Shown here piece by piece: positions 7,352 to 7,655 of a DNA stretch of 7,655 nucleotides. The stretch lies in assembly GCA_903939355.1 (NCBI GenBank), contig CAJAHC010000101.1:1-7655 (forward strand). Direction: 5' to 3'. A model generated the notes under the pieces. It had not been told where the DNA came from, did no database searches, and saw only the letters and a list, made by a program, of their open reading frames with translations. Numbering within the stretch: the stretch's first letter is position 1; each line of letters begins with the position of its first letter. Origin of the DNA: an uncultured Methylococcaceae bacterium (lineage in GTDB: Bacteria > Pseudomonadota > Gammaproteobacteria > Methylococcales > Methylomonadaceae). Both the position numbers and the translations under genes were made by a program.

Positions 7352-7655
7352 ATGGAAAATTCAGTGACATTGGCTCATTTTGCTTTTTTGACAAATAAAA
7401 AGAATTCATTGTTGATAGCTTTATTTGTAGCGGCAATTGTGCATATTACGCTGGTAATTGGATTAAATTTCTCTACAAAACAACCTGAAAAGATTAATAA
7501 GTCGATAGATATTACACTAGTTAACCCACTGGTAAGTAGCGTCCCTGAAAAGCCCGATTTTCTTGCCCAGGAAAATCAACTAGGTGCAGGTGAGGTAGCA
7601 AAAAAACAAGAGGCGCCCACGCAAAATGTATCCAGTAAACAAATGATCCAAGAGC
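7352..7655 (+). CDS. TonB-like energy transducer, N-terminal part (cut by window edge)
   Basis: The first 101 codons of an open frame that runs off the right edge. A short cytoplasmic head is followed by one hydrophobic segment (about 19-40), then a periplasmic stretch beginning SIDITLVNP (51-59) and continuing EKPDFLAQENQLGAG (66-80). This layout and the DFLAQENQLGAG phrase are typical of the TonB-type protein encoded after gshB in many gammaproteobacteria (tonB3 of Pseudomonas aeruginosa, linked to twitching motility). TonB proteins span the inner membrane and pass proton-motive energy from ExbB-ExbD to the outer membrane or envelope. H31 in the membrane segment matches the histidine of the TonB SxxxH motif, but the serine position holds alanine (A27). 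The C-terminal TonB domain that would settle the assignment lies outside the window. The ATG overlaps no upstream gene and follows the gshB stop by one base. Confidence 0.8.
   Translation, partial: MENSVTLAHFAFLTNKKNSLLIALFVAAIVHITLVIGLNFSTKQPEKINKSIDITLVNPLVSSVPEKPDFLAQENQLGAGEVAKKQEAPTQNVSSKQMIQE

Overview
The window looks like chromosomal housekeeping DNA from an AT-rich gammaproteobacterium outside the Enterobacterales. Ribosomal proteins L28 and L33 and glutathione synthetase closely resemble their E. coli counterparts. However, ArgB is the longer, arginine-sensitive type seen in Pseudomonas, and gshB is followed at once by a tonB-like gene, as in Pseudomonas. The genus cannot be fixed from the sequence alone.

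Layout, left to right. Positions 72-1550 (minus strand) carry dut followed by argB: removal of dUTP with supply of dUMP, and the second step of arginine synthesis. Positions 1741-2079 (plus) hold a small exported DUF2782 protein. Positions 2242-4146 (minus) encode a divergent, complete transketolase-family enzyme. Across a 334-bp intergenic region with several dyads, a plus-strand MHS-type major facilitator transporter (4481-5767) starts at a TTG codon. It converges on rpmB-rpmG (L28-L33, minus strand, 5869-6272), with a 12-bp perfect hairpin in the gap. Divergent from rpmB is gshB (6403-7350), followed after one base by the beginning of a TonB-like gene that runs off the right edge.

Functional picture. 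Most genes are core metabolism or translation: nucleotide sanitation, arginine, glutathione and ribosome assembly. The two less ordinary genes are the transketolase-family enzyme and the MHS transporter. They stand back to back and could share a control region, but nothing in the sequence proves a joint pathway.

In many gammaproteobacteria, rpmBG lies beside radC and the coaBC-dut(-argB) group. Here radC and coaBC are missing and the transketolase, MHS and DUF2782 genes lie between dut and rpmBG. This suggests a rearranged version of that conserved neighbourhood. I found no CRISPR array, insertion sequence, tRNA, rRNA, phage gene or defence gene, and no convincing new system. The best leads are the unusual transketolase, its shared upstream region with the transporter, and a few hairpins.
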